Part shown: positions 20,891-33,144 of the stretch, in pieces
Layout of the letters: each line of letters starts with the position of its first letter
How positions within the stretch are numbered: the stretch's first letter is position 1
DNA from: Chlorocebus sabaeus
Taxonomy: Eukaryota > Chordata > Mammalia > Primates > Cercopithecidae
Length of the DNA: 64,000 bases
Reading direction: 5' to 3'
Assembly (NCBI RefSeq): GCF_047675955.1
Contig: NC_132914.1
Location: forward strand, 39,705,521-39,769,520
The notes under the pieces: model-generated
The model's database searches: none
What the model was told of the DNA's origin: nothing
The model's input: the letters and a program-made list of their open reading frames with translations, nothing else
Position numbers and translations under genes: made by a program

Positions 20891-21221
20891 TACAGGTTCA
20901 CAATCCTTATCTGAACCCTTAAAGCTGGATGTGTTTTATAAGTAAGGCATTTGGGAATTTTCAAAAGGCAGTTGACACAAATAATACATAATTACCTAAC
21001 ACTGAGTGGGTTCTGAGATAGTGCCTCTTAATCAAACACACTAATATTTCTGAAAAACATAAATATTCTTACTAAGTGGGAAAATTAATGTCTATAAATC
21101 ATCTCACATCAGTTCTACTCAGGTTTTGCTGCTAAATGATAAAAGGTAAAATATAAAAAAGGTTTCAATTTTCAGTGCTTCTTGGATTATGGGATTGTGG
21201 ACAAAGGATTATGGATCTGTA
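20891..21221. mobile_element. TIR-bounded DNA transposon, mariner-type (tentative)
   Basis: The left end CAGGTTCACAATCCTTAT and the right end read inward, CAGATCCATAATCCTTTG, match at 13 of the first 16 positions, and both are bordered by TA. The content resembles a non-autonomous Tigger/mariner family. Confidence 0.65.
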
Positions 21222-21244
21222 AAAATTTGAGTAAGAATTAAGAT

Positions 21245-21612
21245 TACAAAAATTAAGATTTAAAATATCCACATTATTTGACCCAGTAATTCTATTTTGA
21301 CAAATATATCCTAAGGAGACAATCTGAAATGCATAAAAAGTTTTTCCACAGAAATAGCCATGAAATTATTTTAATGTACGTTTAAAACAACCTGCATGGT
21401 CATCTGAAGAGAAATAGTTAAATAAAGTATGAACTAACCAAAGAACTGGATTTTAAGAAGTCATTAAAAACAATGTTGGTGAATAATTTGTAACAAGACG
21501 CAATGCTTCCGTTGTAATGTTAAGTGAAAAAGGCAGAATCTAAAATTGAATAAGTATATAAAAAGCATAGAAAACATTACAAGGAGACACACCTAAATAT
21601 TAATGGTAACTT
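21245..21612 (+). mobile_element. Old L1 (L1M) ORF2 fragment
   Basis: ATTATTTGACCCAGTAATTC to TCATTAAAAACAATGTTGG follows the diverged ORF2 C-terminal region. Confidence 0.7.
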
Positions 21613-21625
21613 GTCAGTCTCTCAA

Positions 21626-21636
21626 TTTCTTTTTTC

Positions 21637-21670
<34 letters not shown>

Positions 21671-21960
21671 CTTTAAGACAGAGAGTTTTGCTCTTGTCGC
21701 CCAGGCTGGAGTGCAATGTTGTGATCTCTACTCACTGCAACCTCCACCTCCTGGGTTCAAGCAATTCTCCTGCCTCAGTCTCCTGAGTAGCTGGGATTAC
21801 AGGCGCCTGCCATGAGGCCGGGTTAATTTTTTGTATTTTTAGTAGAGATGGGGTTTCACCATGTTGGTCAAGCTGGTCTTGAACTTCTGATCTCAGGTGA
21901 TCCACCCACCTCGGCCTCCCAAAGTGCTGGGATTACAGGCATGAGCCATCGCGCCTAGGC
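21626..21960 (-). repeat. AluS, first of a tandem pair
   Basis: Full-length with a (CTTTT)n tail. Shares outer target copies CAGTCTCTCAA (21615-21625 and 22279-22289) with the next Alu. Confidence 0.92.
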
Positions 21961-22278
21961 TTTTTTTTTTTTTTTTTTTTTTATTTTTTTTTATTGAGAC
22001 AGGGTCTTGCTCTGTCACCCAGGCTGGAGTGCAGTGGCGCAATCATGTCTCACTGCAGCCTTAAGTTCCCAGGCTCCACCAATCCTCCCACCTCAGCCTC
22101 CCACGTAGCTGGGACCATAGGTGCACGCCACTACTCCTGGCTAATTTTTGTATTTTTGGTAAAGACGGGGTTTCACCGTGTTTCCCAGAATGGTCTCAAA
22201 CTTCTAAGCCCAAGTGATCCACTCACCGGAGCCTCCCGAAATGCTAGGATGTACATGCATGAGCCACTATGCCTGGCC
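21961..22278 (-). repeat. Alu, second of a tandem pair
   Basis: Full-length. Its T run abuts the head of the preceding Alu and no separate target duplication lies between them. Confidence 0.92.
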
Positions 22279-22289
22279 CAGTCTCTCAA

Positions 22290-22875
22290 CTTCATTTCAG
22301 CACAGTATTGCCCGTTTTTTACAGTTTGCCTCTAGCCTTTTGTTCCTTCCTTGCTCTCAATTCTCTCCCCCTATATTTTTAGCCTTCCCCTCATTTTTAC
22401 TCCCCTTTCTAATTGCTCTCTATGGTATCCCATGGTCTCACCTTAACTAATGGCACCACCAACCAGTGCTCCATTTCTCCTGCATTTCCTCTTTACTCCA
22501 AACCAGCCCAACACTATATTCAAAGTAGCCTCTCGTGTCTACACATTGACTGTCATCCACCTTTCCCAAATCCAGGAAGTAGTGTGATGGGAACATAAGA
22601 TTCATTAATGAAGGACAGCCTTGAATAGGGAACCGGGAGTCGTTGTTTCAAGACTTTACCCCACCCCTCTGAAAGGGGAGCACTGTGGCCCACTGGTGCT
22701 GGTGTCTCTGACAAGGTCTTATTCAACTGGTTCTGCAAATACCAGGAAAACTGCAAAGTGGATTCTGCTTCTGCCAAAGAAAGGAACTGCTGCTGCTGGA
22801 GCGATGCTTGGAGGAGCAGGGAGAGGACTGGATGCCAACAGAAAGCCAACAAGAAGCAAACAGAAGAAAAGCAAA
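22290..22875. other. Low-copy sequence
   Basis: C/T-rich then purine-rich. The open frame at 22621-22880 looks like a coincidence, since it runs on into an Alu and shows no domain. Confidence 0.4.
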
Positions 22876-22876
22876 T

Positions 22877-23185
22877 GCCGGGGGCGGTGGCTCACACCTG
22901 TAATCCCAGCTCTTTGGGAGACCAAGGAGGGTGGATCACCTGAGGTCACGAGTTCAAGACCAGTCTGGCCAACATGGTGAAAACCCGTCTCTACTGAAAT
23001 ACAAAAATTAGCCAGGCATGATGGTGAGTGCCTGTAATCCCAGCTACTCAGGAGGCTGAAATAGGAGAATTGCTTGAACCCAGGAGTTGGTGGTTGCAGT
23101 GAGCCGAGATCTTACCACTGCACTGCACTCCAGCCTGGAAGGCTGAGCGAGACTCCATCTCAAAAAATAAAAATAAAAATAAAAG
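22877..23185 (+). repeat. AluS
   Basis: GCCGGGGGCGGTGGCTCAC to GACTCCATCTC with an (AAAAT)n tail. Confidence 0.92.
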
Positions 23186-23689
23186 GCAAGTCCCTTCTTT
23201 CTCCAGCTGTGCAGCCTCCTGCTGGTACCCCTTGGCTGAGCCAGGTGGAGCAAGAGAACAAAGTGAAAATAGGGTCCCAGAGTATAGCTGAGTACTAGCT
23301 CCCATCACAAAGCCGAGTGTAGCATGGAGGGTGGGGTGGGGCTGACGGACGATGACCTCTTTGACCACTCAGCATCGCACAAACTTTTCTACACGTATTT
23401 AAACTTCTATACAATGAGACATTTCTACCATTCCCCTAGATGCGACTATCCCATATACAAAGACATTCTCATCCACCCCTAAAATGAGGAGACACTATGC
23501 CCCAACAGTCATTATATCCACACTAATGGATATAATCACACCGTCCATCTCCACACTATTTTAATAACTCCTTAAATTCAGGCACAGTCTTAACTGGTTT
23601 TCTGTTACTGAAATACTAAATGTTATAGTTTAACCTCCAACAAAACTTATATTAAGTAATAAAAGGAGGAAGAGGAAGAATAAAATAGT
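23186..23689. other. Sequence beyond the ERV-L 3' end, unassigned
   Basis: It may contain remains of the ERV-L end or its LTR, but I could not identify LTR boundaries. Confidence 0.35.
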
Positions 23690-24034
23690 TCATACTTACA
23701 AATGCACACACATACATGCACACACATAAGCAATGAAGAAAATATATGTAGCTGCTACGTCCTCCTTTCTGTAACTAGTCATGGGACCACAGTTGTTAGT
23801 TATAACTGTGTCCCACTAACCATTCCCTGTTACCCCTTACTTCAGTCAAGCCCTTAGCAATGCTGAGTTCTTTACCTGATGAGGTGACCCAAGCCTTCAT
23901 TCCTGAAGTGTCTAAATGCTCAGTAGTCCTGACTTGGTTTGGTTACTGAAGTCTCCATTAACTTTTACTATTGGACATTGAAGTACTAAGAGGTAGTCTG
24001 AAGAATACCCTAGGCTGAAGACATAGTGATTTTT
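23690..24034 (-). pseudogene. ERV-L pol, end of dUTPase (fragment)
   Basis: On the minus strand the frames read fragments such as LQCPIVKVNGDF, like the end of the ERV-L dUTPase region. Several stops interrupt it. It continues the fragment at 24795-25087, from which it is separated by an L1. Confidence 0.65.
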
Positions 24035-24779
24035 TTTCCCTTCAGTTTTTATTTTAAGTTCCAGGGTACATGTTCAGGATATGCAGGTTTGCTACATAAG
24101 TAAAGTGTGCCATGGTGGTTTCCTGCTCAGATCACCTTGGTATTAAGTCCAGCATCTATCTGTTATTGTTCCTGATGCTCTCCTGCCTAGTAATTCCCAC
24201 TCCAACAGGCCCCAGTATGTGTTGGTCCCCTCCCTGTGTCCATGTGTTATTATTGTTCAGCTCCCACTTATAAGTGAGAACATATATGTTTGATTTTCTG
24301 TTCCTGCATTAGTTTGTTGATGATAACGGCTTCTAGAGCCAACCATGTCCCTGCAAAGGATATGATCTCCCTCCTTTTTATGACTCATAGTATTCCATGG
24401 TGTATATGTACCACATATTCTTTCTCCAGTCTATAATTGATGGACATTTGGATTGATTCCGTGTCTTTGCTATTGTGAATAGTGCTGCCATGAACATAAG
24501 CGTGCATATATCTTTATAATATAATGATTTATATGCCTTTGGGTATATACCCAGTAATAGGATGACTGGGTCAAATGATATTTCTGCCTCTAGATCTTTG
24601 AGAAATTGCCACACTGTCTTCTGCAGTCGTTAAACTAATTTACACTCCCACCAACAGTGTAAAAGCATTCCTACTTCTCCACAACCTCACCAGCATCTGT
24701 TGTTTCTGGACTTTTTAATAATTGCCATCCTGAATGGCATGAAATGGTATCTCATTGTGGGTTTGGTTTGCATTTCTCT
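24035..24779 (-). mobile_element. 5'-truncated L1 inside the ERV-L
   Basis: L1 3' UTR and the ORF2 end in minus orientation. GACATAGTGATTTTT (24020-24034) and GACATAGTCATTTTT (24780-24794) are the target copies. Confidence 0.92.
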
Positions 24780-24794
24780 GACATAGTCATTTTT

Positions 24795-25087
24795 ATCCTT
24801 GCAGTGTATCAGTAACCCAATTTTGCCTTGAATCTGGTTCAGTCTCCCCATCCAATAAAGCAACGTTCTTATTTATCTTTAGTTGGATGACACAAGGAAT
24901 ACTCAATATCCAAGTGGCAATTTCATCATCCAATTCAATAGAACCATTGTTGTGGCCTTTCATGAAAGCATTTCTACTCTGGGAATCAAGACCTCCAGGT
25001 TAGTAGAGTGCAATGCTCTGGGGATGGAAAGCAAAATTTCTGCAAGTAGGCATAATAGTGAGATCACCCACTCCCATTTCCATCTCT
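24795..25087 (-). pseudogene. ERV-L pol, dUTPase start (fragment)
   Basis: Minus-strand frames show TTMVLLNW and KLPLGY, which correspond to the ERV-L dUTPase fold. ERV-L elements place dUTPase after integrase, and the order here agrees. Multiple stops are present. Confidence 0.7.
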
Positions 25088-26098
25088 CTCTCTCTTTTTC
25101 CATACTTTAAATTCTAGGGTACATGTGCATAACGTGCAGGTTTGTTACATGGGTATACATGCACCATGTTGGTTTGCTGCACCCATCAAATCGTCATTTA
25201 CATTAGGTGTTTATCCTAATGCTACCCCTCCCACAGCCCCCTACCCCTCTACAAGCCCTGGTGTGTGATGTTCCCCTCCCTGTGTCCATGTGTTCTCATT
25301 GTTCAACTTCCATTTATGAGTGAGAACATGTGGTGTTTGGTTTTCTGTCCTTGTGATAGTTTGCTGAGAATGATGGTTTCCAGCTTCATCCATCTCCCTG
25401 CAAAGAACATGACCTCATCCTTTTTTATGGCTGCGTAGTATTCCATGGTGTATATGTGCCACATTTTCTTAGTCCAGTTTATCATTGATGGACATTTGGA
25501 TTGGTTCCAAGTTTTTGCTATTCTGAATAATGCCACAATAAATACACATGTGCATGTGTCTTTTTAGTAGCATTTATAATCCTTTGGGTATGTACCCAGT
25601 AATGGGATCGCTGGGTCAAATGGTATTTCTAGTTCTAGATCCTTGAGGAATCGCCACACTGTCTTCCACAATTAATTTACACTCCCACCAGCAGTGTAAA
25701 AGCGTTCCTATTTCTCCACATCCTCTCCAGCATCTGTTTCCTGACTTTTTAATGATCGCCATTTTAACTGGCGTGAGATGGTATCTCATTGTGATTTTGA
25801 TTTGCATTTCTCTGATGACCAGTGATGATGAGCATTTTTTCATATGTCTGTTGGCTTCATAAATGTTTTCTTTTGAGAAATGTCCATTCATATCCTTTGC
25901 CCACTTTTTGATGGGGTTTTTTTTTTTCTTGTAAATTTGTTTAAGTTCTTTATAGATTCTGGATATTAGCCCTTTGTCAGATGGGTAGATTGCAAAAATT
26001 TTTCTCTGATTCTGTAGGTTGCCTGTTCACTCTGATGACAGTTTCTTTTGCTGTGCAGAAGCTCTTTAGTTTAATTAGATCCCATTTGTCTATTTTGG

Positions 26099-26132
<34 letters not shown>
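26099..26132. repeat. Poly(T) expansion in L1 ORF2
   Basis: About 34 T replace the short T run seen at the same place in other L1 copies (for example 3786-3794 here). Confidence 0.9.
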
Positions 26133-26134
<2 letters not shown>

Positions 26135-28918
26135 CATTGCTTTTGGTGTTTTAGTCATGAAGTCTTTACCCATGCCTATGTCCTAAATGGTATTACCTAG
26201 GTTTTCTTCTAGGGTTTTTATGGTTTTAGGTCTGACATTTAAGTCTTTAATCTATCTTGAATTAATTTTTGTATATGGTGTAAGGAAAAGATCCAGTTTC
26301 AGCTTTCTATGTATGGCTAGCCAGTTTTCCCAGCGCCATTTATTAAATAGGGAATCCATTCTCCAGTGTTTGTTTTTGTCAGGTTTGTCAAAAATCAGAT
26401 GGTTATAGATGTGTGGTGTTATTCTGAGGTCTCTGTTCTGTTCCATTGGTCTATATATTTGTTTTGGTACCAGTACCATGCTGTTTTGGTTACTGTAGAC
26501 TTGTAGTATAGTTTAAAGTCAGCTAGCATGATGCCTCCAGCTTTTTTCTTTTTGCTTAGGATTGTCTTGGCTATGTGGGCTCTTTTTTTGGTTCCATATG
26601 AGCTTTAAAGTAGTTTTTTCCAATTCTGTGAAGAAAGTCATTGGTAGCTTGATGGGGATGGCATTGAATCTATAAATTACCTTGGGCAGTATGGCCATTT
26701 TCACGATATCGATTCCTCCTATCCATGAGCATGGAATGTTCTTCCATTTGTTTGTGTCCTCTCTTATTGCATTGAGCAGTGGTTTGTAGTTCTCCTTGAA
26801 GAGGTCCTTCATATCCCTTGTAAGTTGGATTCCTAGGTATTTTATTATCTTTGCAGTAATTGTGAATGGGAGTTCACTCATGATTTGGATCTCTGTTTGT
26901 CTGTTATTGGTGTATAGGAATGTTTGATTTTTGCACATTGATTTTGTCTCCTGAGACGTTGCTGAAATTGCATATCAGCCTAAGGAGATTTTGGGCTGAG
27001 ACAATGGGTTTTTCTAAATATACAATCATGTCATCTGCAAACAGAGACAATTTTACTTCCTCTTTTCCTAATTGAATACCCTTTATTTCTTTCTCTTGCC
27101 TGATTTCCCTGGCCAGATTTTCCAACACTATGTTGAATAAGAGTGGTGAGAGAGGGTGCCCTTGTCTTGTGCTGATTTTCAAAGGAATGCTTCCAGTTTT
27201 TGCCCATTCAGTATGATATTGGCTGTGGGTCTGTCATAAATAGGTCTTATTATTTTGAGATACGTTCCATCAATACCTAGTTTATTGAGAGTTTTTAGCA
27301 TGAAGGGCTGTCGAATTTTGTCAAGGGCCTTTTCTGCATCTATTGAGATAATCACATGGTTTTTGTTGCTGGCTCTGTTTAAGTGATGGATTATGTTTAC
27401 TGATTTCTGTATGTTGAACCAACCTTGCATCCCAGGGATGAAGCCCACTTGATCATGGTGGATAAGCTTTTTGATGTGCTGCTGGATTCAGTTTGCCAGT
27501 ATTTTATTGAGGATTTTTGCATTGATGTTCATCAGGGATATTGGCCTAAAATTATCTTTTTTTGTTGTGTCTCTGCCAGACTATGGTATCAGGATGATGC
27601 TGGCCTCATAAAGTGAGTTAGGGAGGATTCCTTTTTTTTCTATTGATTGTAATAGTTTCAGAAGGAATGGTACCAGCTCCTCTTTGTACCTCTGGTAGAA
27701 TTTGGCTGTGAATCTGTCTTGTCCTGGACTTTTTTTGGTTGGTAGGCTATTAATTATTGCCTCAATTTCAGAACCTGTTACTGGTCTACTCAGAGATTCA
27801 ATTTCTTCCTGGTTTAGTTTTGGGAGGGTATATGTGTCCAGGAATTTATCCATTTCTTCTAGATTTTCTAGTTTATTTGCATAGAGTTTTTATAGTATTC
27901 TCTGATGGTAGTGTGTTTCTTTGGGATTGGTGGTGATATCCCTTCTATCATTTTTTATTGCATCTTTTTGATTCTTCTCTCGTTTCTTCTTTACTAGTCT
28001 TGCTAGCGGTCTATCTATTTTGTTGATTTAAAAAAAAGAACAGCTCCTGGATTCATTGATTTTTTGAAGGGTTTTTTGTGTCTCTATCTCCTTCAGTTCT
28101 CCTCTGATCTTAGTTATTTCTTGCCTTCTGCTAGCTTTTGAATTTGTTTGCTCTTGCTTCTCTAGTTCTTTTAATCGTAATGTTATGGTGTTGATTTTAG
28201 ATCTTTCCTGCTTCCTCTTGTGGGCATTTAGTGCTATAAATTTCCCTCTACACACTGCATTAAATGTGTCCCAGAGTTTCTGGTACATTGTGTCTTTGTT
28301 CTCATTGGTTTCAAAGAACATCTTTATTTCTTCCTTCACTTCGTTATTCACCCAGTAGTCATTCAGGAGCAGGTTGTTCAGTTGACATATAGTTATGTGG
28401 TTTTGAGTGAGTTTCTTAATCCTGAGTTCTAATTTGATTTCACTGTGGTCTGAGAGACAGTTTGTTGTGATTTCTGCTCTTTTGCATTTGCTGAGGAGTG
28501 TTTTACTTCCAATTATGTGGTCAATTTTAAAATAAGTGTGATGTGGTGCTGAGAAGAATGTATATTCCTTTGATTTGGGGTGGAGAGTTCTGTAGATGTC
28601 TATTAGGTCTGCTTGGTCCAGAGCTGAGTTCAAGTTCTGGACATCCTTGTTAACCTTCTGTCTTGTTGATCTGTCTAATATTGACAGTGGGGTGTTAAAG
28701 CCTCCCATTATCATTGTCTGGGAGTCTAAGTCTCTTTGTAGGTCTCTAAAGACTTGCTTTATGAATCTGGGTGCTCCTGTATTGGGTGCATATATATTTA
28801 GGCTAGTTAGCTCTTCTTGTTGAACTGATCCCTTCACCATTATGTAATGGCCTTCTTTGTCTCTTTTGATCTTTGTCAGTTTAAAGTCAGTTTTATCAGA
28901 AACTAGGATTGCAACCCC

Positions 28919-28950
28919 TGTTTTTTGTTTTTGTTTTTGTTTTGTTTGTT
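28919..28950. repeat. (TTTTG)n in L1 ORF2 endonuclease region
   Basis: A pentamer tract within the coding region coincides with a frame change between the open pieces 29156-28896 and 28960-28028. Confidence 0.85.
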
Positions 28951-30895
28951 TGCTTTCCATTTGCTTGGTAGATCTTCCTCCATCCCTTTATTTTGAGCCT
29001 ATGTGTGTCTTTGCACGTGAGATGGGTCTCCTGAATACAGCACACCGATGAGTCTTGACTCTTTATCCAATTTGCCAGTCTGTGTCTTTTAATTGGGGCA
29101 TTTAGCCCATTCACATTTACGGTTAATATTGTTATGTGTGAATTTGATCCTGTCATTGTGATGTTAGTTGGTTATTTTGCCCATTAATTGATGCAGTTTC
29201 TTCATAGCATCGATGGTCTTTACAATTTGGTGTGTTTTTGTAGTGGCTGGTACTGGTTGTTCCTTTCTAGGTTTTGTGCTTCCTTCGGGAGTTCTTGTAA
29301 GGCAGGACTGGTGGTGACAAAATCTCTCAGCATTTGCTTGTCTGTAGAGGATTTTATTTCTCCTTCAGCTTGGTTTGGCTGGATATGAAATTCTGGGTTG
29401 AAAATTCTTTTCTTTAAGAATGTTGAATGTTGGCCCCCACTCTCTTCTGGCTTGTAGGGTTTCTGCGGAGAGATCCACTGTTAGTCTGATAGGCTTCCCT
29501 TTGTGGGTAACCTGACCTTTCTCTCTGGCTGCCCTTAACATGTTTTCTTCATTTCAACCTTGGTGAATCTGACAATTATGTGTCTTGGGGTTCCTCTTCT
29601 CGATGAGTACCTTTGTGGTGGTCTCTGTATTTCCTGAATTTGACTGTTGGCCTGCCTTGCTAGGTTGGGAAGTTCTCCTGGATAATATCCTGAAGTGTGT
29701 TTTCCAACTTGGTTCCATTCTCCCATCACCTTCAGGAACACCAATCAAACGTAGATTTGGTCTTTTCACATAGTCCCATATTTCTTGGAGGCTTTGTTTG
29801 TTTCTTTTCCCTCTTTTTTCTCTAATCTTTTCTTCTTGCTTTATTTCATTAATTTGATCTTCAATCACTGATACCCTTTCTTCCACTTCATCGAATCAGC
29901 TATTAAAGCTTATGCATGCGTGACAAACTTTTTGTGCTGTGACTTTCAGCTCCATCAGGTCATTTAAGACCTTCTCTACACTGTTTATTCTAAGTAGCCA
30001 TACATGTAACCTTTTTTCAAGGTTTTTAGCTTCGTTGCGGTGGGTTAGAGCATGCTCTTTTAGCTCTGAGACATTTGTTATTACCAACCTTCTGATGCCT
30101 ACTTCTGTCAATTCATCAAACTCATTCTCCATCCAGTTTTGTTCCTTGCCAGTGAGGAGCTGCGATCCTTTGGAGGAGAAAAGGCACTCTGGCTTTGGGA
30201 ATTTTCAGCTTTTCTGCTCTGGTTTCTCCCCATCTTTGTGGTTTTATCTTTGGCCTTTGATGTTGGTGATCTACAGATGGGGTTTTGGTGTGGATGTGCT
30301 TTTTGTTGATGTTGATGCTGTTCCTTTCTGTTTGTTAGTTTTCCTTCTAACAGTCAGGTCCCTCAGCTGCAGGTCTGTTGGAGTTTGCTGGAGGTCCACT
30401 CCAGACCATGTTTGCCTGGGTATCACCAGCAGAGGCTGCAGAACAGCAAATATTGCTGGCTGATCCTTCTTCTGGAAGCTTCATCCCAGAGGGGAACCTG
30501 CCTGTATGAGGTGTCTGTTGGCCCCTACTGGGATGTGTCTCCCAGTCAGGCTACATGGGGGTCTGGGACCCACTTGAGGAGGCAGTCTGTCCGTTCTCAG
30601 AGCTCGAACGCCATGCTGGGAGAACTGCTGCTCTCTTCAGAGCTGTCAGACAGGGACATTTAGGTCTGCCCAAACTGTCTGCTGCCTTTTGTTCTAATAT
30701 GCCCTGCCCACAGAGGTGGAATCTATAGCAAGGCAGTAGGCCTTGCTGAGCTGCGGTGGGCTCCACCCAGTTCGAGCTTTCTGGCCTCCTTGTTTACACT
30801 CAGTTGGAAATGCAGAAATCACCTGTCTTCTGCGTCAATCTCACTGGGAGCTGCAGACCAGAGCTGCTCCTATTCAGCCATCTTGGAACTTATCC

Positions 30896-31200
30896 TTTTT
30901 TTTTTTTTTTTTTTTTTTGAGATGGAGTCTTTCTCTGACACTCGGACTGGAGCACAGTGGCACAATCATGGTTGGCTGCAACCTCTGGCTCCTGGGTTCA
31001 AGCTATTCTCCTGCCTCAGCCTCCCCAGTAGCTGGGATTACAAGCATGAACCACCATGCCTGGCTAGCTTTTGTATTTTTAGTAGAGACAGGATTTTACC
31101 ATGTTGCCCAGGCTGGTCTCAAACTCCTGACCTCAAGTGATTTGCCCACCTTGGTCTCCCAAAGTGCTGGGATTACAGGCATGAGTCACCATGCCCAGCC
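30896..31200 (-). repeat. Alu abutting the 5' end of the L1
   Basis: Full-length Alu in the same orientation as the L1. Its A tail touches the L1 start, and its head touches the distal target copy at 31201-31214. Confidence 0.93.
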
Positions 31201-32835
31201 CCATTTCCATCTCTTGATTCTTGTATTTATTCTGGCTGTAGGAAAGACAGCACCACATAGTGGTCTCTGATTCAAAACACACACTGCCTCTTGTAAGATA
31301 GCATGACTTTCTTTCAGGACATTGTCTTTAAACCAACTGAGTCTTCCGTAAGCCATTACACTTTTCTACTAGGCCAGATGTTTCTGGGTGAAGGAATACA
31401 TGGTATGACTTGTAAATTTTATGGGCATAATCCCATCGTTGTATTTCTTTTGCTGTGAAATAATCACAAACACTGTTGTGCAGAATACAATTAAAATGAA
31501 TAAGGCATTTTATGAGTCCATGAATACTGGTGCCAGTATTATAGGCAGGGAAGGTAAGTCCATATTCAGAATATGTGTCTATTCTAGTGAAAAGATCTCT
31601 GTCCACTTCCATGAGGGAAACAGTCCAATATAATCAACCGACCACCAGGTGGCTGGCTAACTTGTCTCCCCAAGGAAGGGTGCCAAATTAGAGACCCAGT
31701 GTTGGTTTGTGCTGTTGGCCAGTTAGTATTGTTAGCAGTAGCAATGTAGCTAGGCTATAAGGTCAGCCTTTGTGAGAACATCATATTGCTGAGCCCATGT
31801 AAAGCCTCTATTCTGGACAACATGACCAGTTTGCACATGGGTCCATTGAGAGATCACTAGGGTGACTGGGGAAAGTGACTGACTGACATCGAGAGAATGA
31901 GTCATTTTGTTCATCTGATCATTAAAAGTTTCCTCATCAGATGGTGCCCTTTGGTGAGTATCTACATGGGGCACAAATGTATTCACGTGGAGTGTTTCAA
32001 CCATCCTGAAAGGTCCATCCATCCACATACCTCTTCCTTAGATCTTCTTCTATCAATCTTCCAATCTTGTCCTCTCTGAGTCCTTGATCATCCAGCCCAA
32101 ATGTTAGCAACTGCCCATGAATCAGTGCTGATCCATACTTCCGACCATGATTCAGTCCAGACAAGGGGGACAACCAAACATGTTGCTCTAAATTATGCTC
32201 ATTAGGAGAATTTCCCTCTACTACTGCCCTTCAAGGCCACCTCTCATTGGGACTGTAATGATGTAACCATCCACCTCTGGTTGGTAACAGCACATCATGT
32301 ACAACCATTTGTATACCAGGCCTGGGATTTTCCCCTCTCAATCAGTTGTAAGAAACTCCTTATAAAGTAATAGATATGAGTTGAGAGAGGAACAGTCGCT
32401 GTTGAAAGACTCTTCATGGAATTACCTATTTCCTATTTCTGCATAAGTCTGATATATGCCATTTCCACTTGATGACAGATTGCTGTCATGTGTATCCAAC
32501 CTTATGGCTTGGTGGTCCAGATAGCACCCATTTCATAAAGGGAAGCTGAGTTAACATTGCCACTTGATGTCCCATAGTTAGGCATTCAGTCTCTACCCAG
32601 GGCTAAATAGCCAGACGAAGGCTGTTTCTGAAAAGCTCAAATAATTATCTGCAGAAAAGGGCGTGTATTTGGTCCAAAGCCATAGAGGTCTATATGATAA
32701 TTTTCCTTTGGTACAAAGGGTATCGGCTTACTATATAATAGAGTTAGAATTTTATATGTAGAGCCATTTCCGTATTCAATATCACCACTCCCAGGGGTAA
32801 TTTTTATTTTCTTGTTAGAAAACTTTTGTTTAAAA
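31201..32835 (-). pseudogene. ERV-L pol: RNase H/connection and integrase (fragment)
   Basis: A remnant of a class III endogenous retrovirus. Reading leftwards on the minus strand there is RNase H/connection-type sequence (32.8-32.1 kb). Next comes an integrase zinc-binding stretch around 32028-31750 (THVQTGHVV, TWAQQ). The integrase core follows at 31612-31328 with IDTYSEYG, YFTAKEI and HPETSGLVEKCNG. The Glu of the DDE triad is visible, while the middle Asp motif is degraded (CDYFTAKEI). Frameshifts and stops separate the parts. Upstream RT, gag and LTR are not found; Alus cover the edge. Confidence 0.82.
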
Positions 32836-32847
32836 TATGTTGTTTTG

Positions 32848-33132
32848 GGCCAGGAGCAGTGGCTCATGGCTGAAATCCCAGCACTTTGGGAGGCCAAAGC
32901 AGATCATGAGGTCAGGAGTTCAAGACCAGCCTGGCCAACATGGTGAAACCCTGTTTCTACTAAAAATGCAAAATTTAACTGGGCATAGCAGCAGGAGCCT
33001 GTAATCCCAGCTACTTGGGAGGCTGAGGCAGGAGAATTATTTGAACCTTGAAGGCGGAAGTTGCAGTGAGCCGAGATTGCACCACTGCTCTCCAGCCTGG
33101 GCAACACAAGCAAAACTCCGTCTCAAAAAAAA
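32848..33132 (+). repeat. AluS
   Basis: GGCCAGGAGCAGTGGCTCATG to AAACTCCGTCTC plus A tail. Confidence 0.92.
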
Positions 33133-33144
33133 GTGCTATTTTAG

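Larger units (their letters stand above)
25088..30895 (-). mobile_element. Near-complete L1 with spliced-type 5' UTR, dead
   Basis: L1PA-like element on the minus strand. The 5' UTR is about 660 nt: 97 nt of 5' end (30895-30799) are joined directly to the sequence normally found after about position 620. ORF1 starts at 30233 and is broken. ORF2 runs from 29156 (MTGSNSHITIL) to 25303 with an EN domain (NIYAPNTGAPRF, SDHSEIKLEL), an RT domain (LSLFADDM) and a C-terminus (MWHIYTMEYYAAIKKDE), interrupted by several frameshifts and stops. The longest open piece is 310 codons (28960-28028). The target site CCATTTCCATCTCT is at 25074-25087 and again at 31201-31214. Confidence 0.95.

Noticed and set aside
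22621..22980. 119-codon frame as a small gene
   Set aside because: It continues into an Alu, the reverse frame is equally open, and no domain is visible.
28028..28960. 310-codon frame as a gene
   Set aside because: It is part of L1 ORF2 in a dead element.
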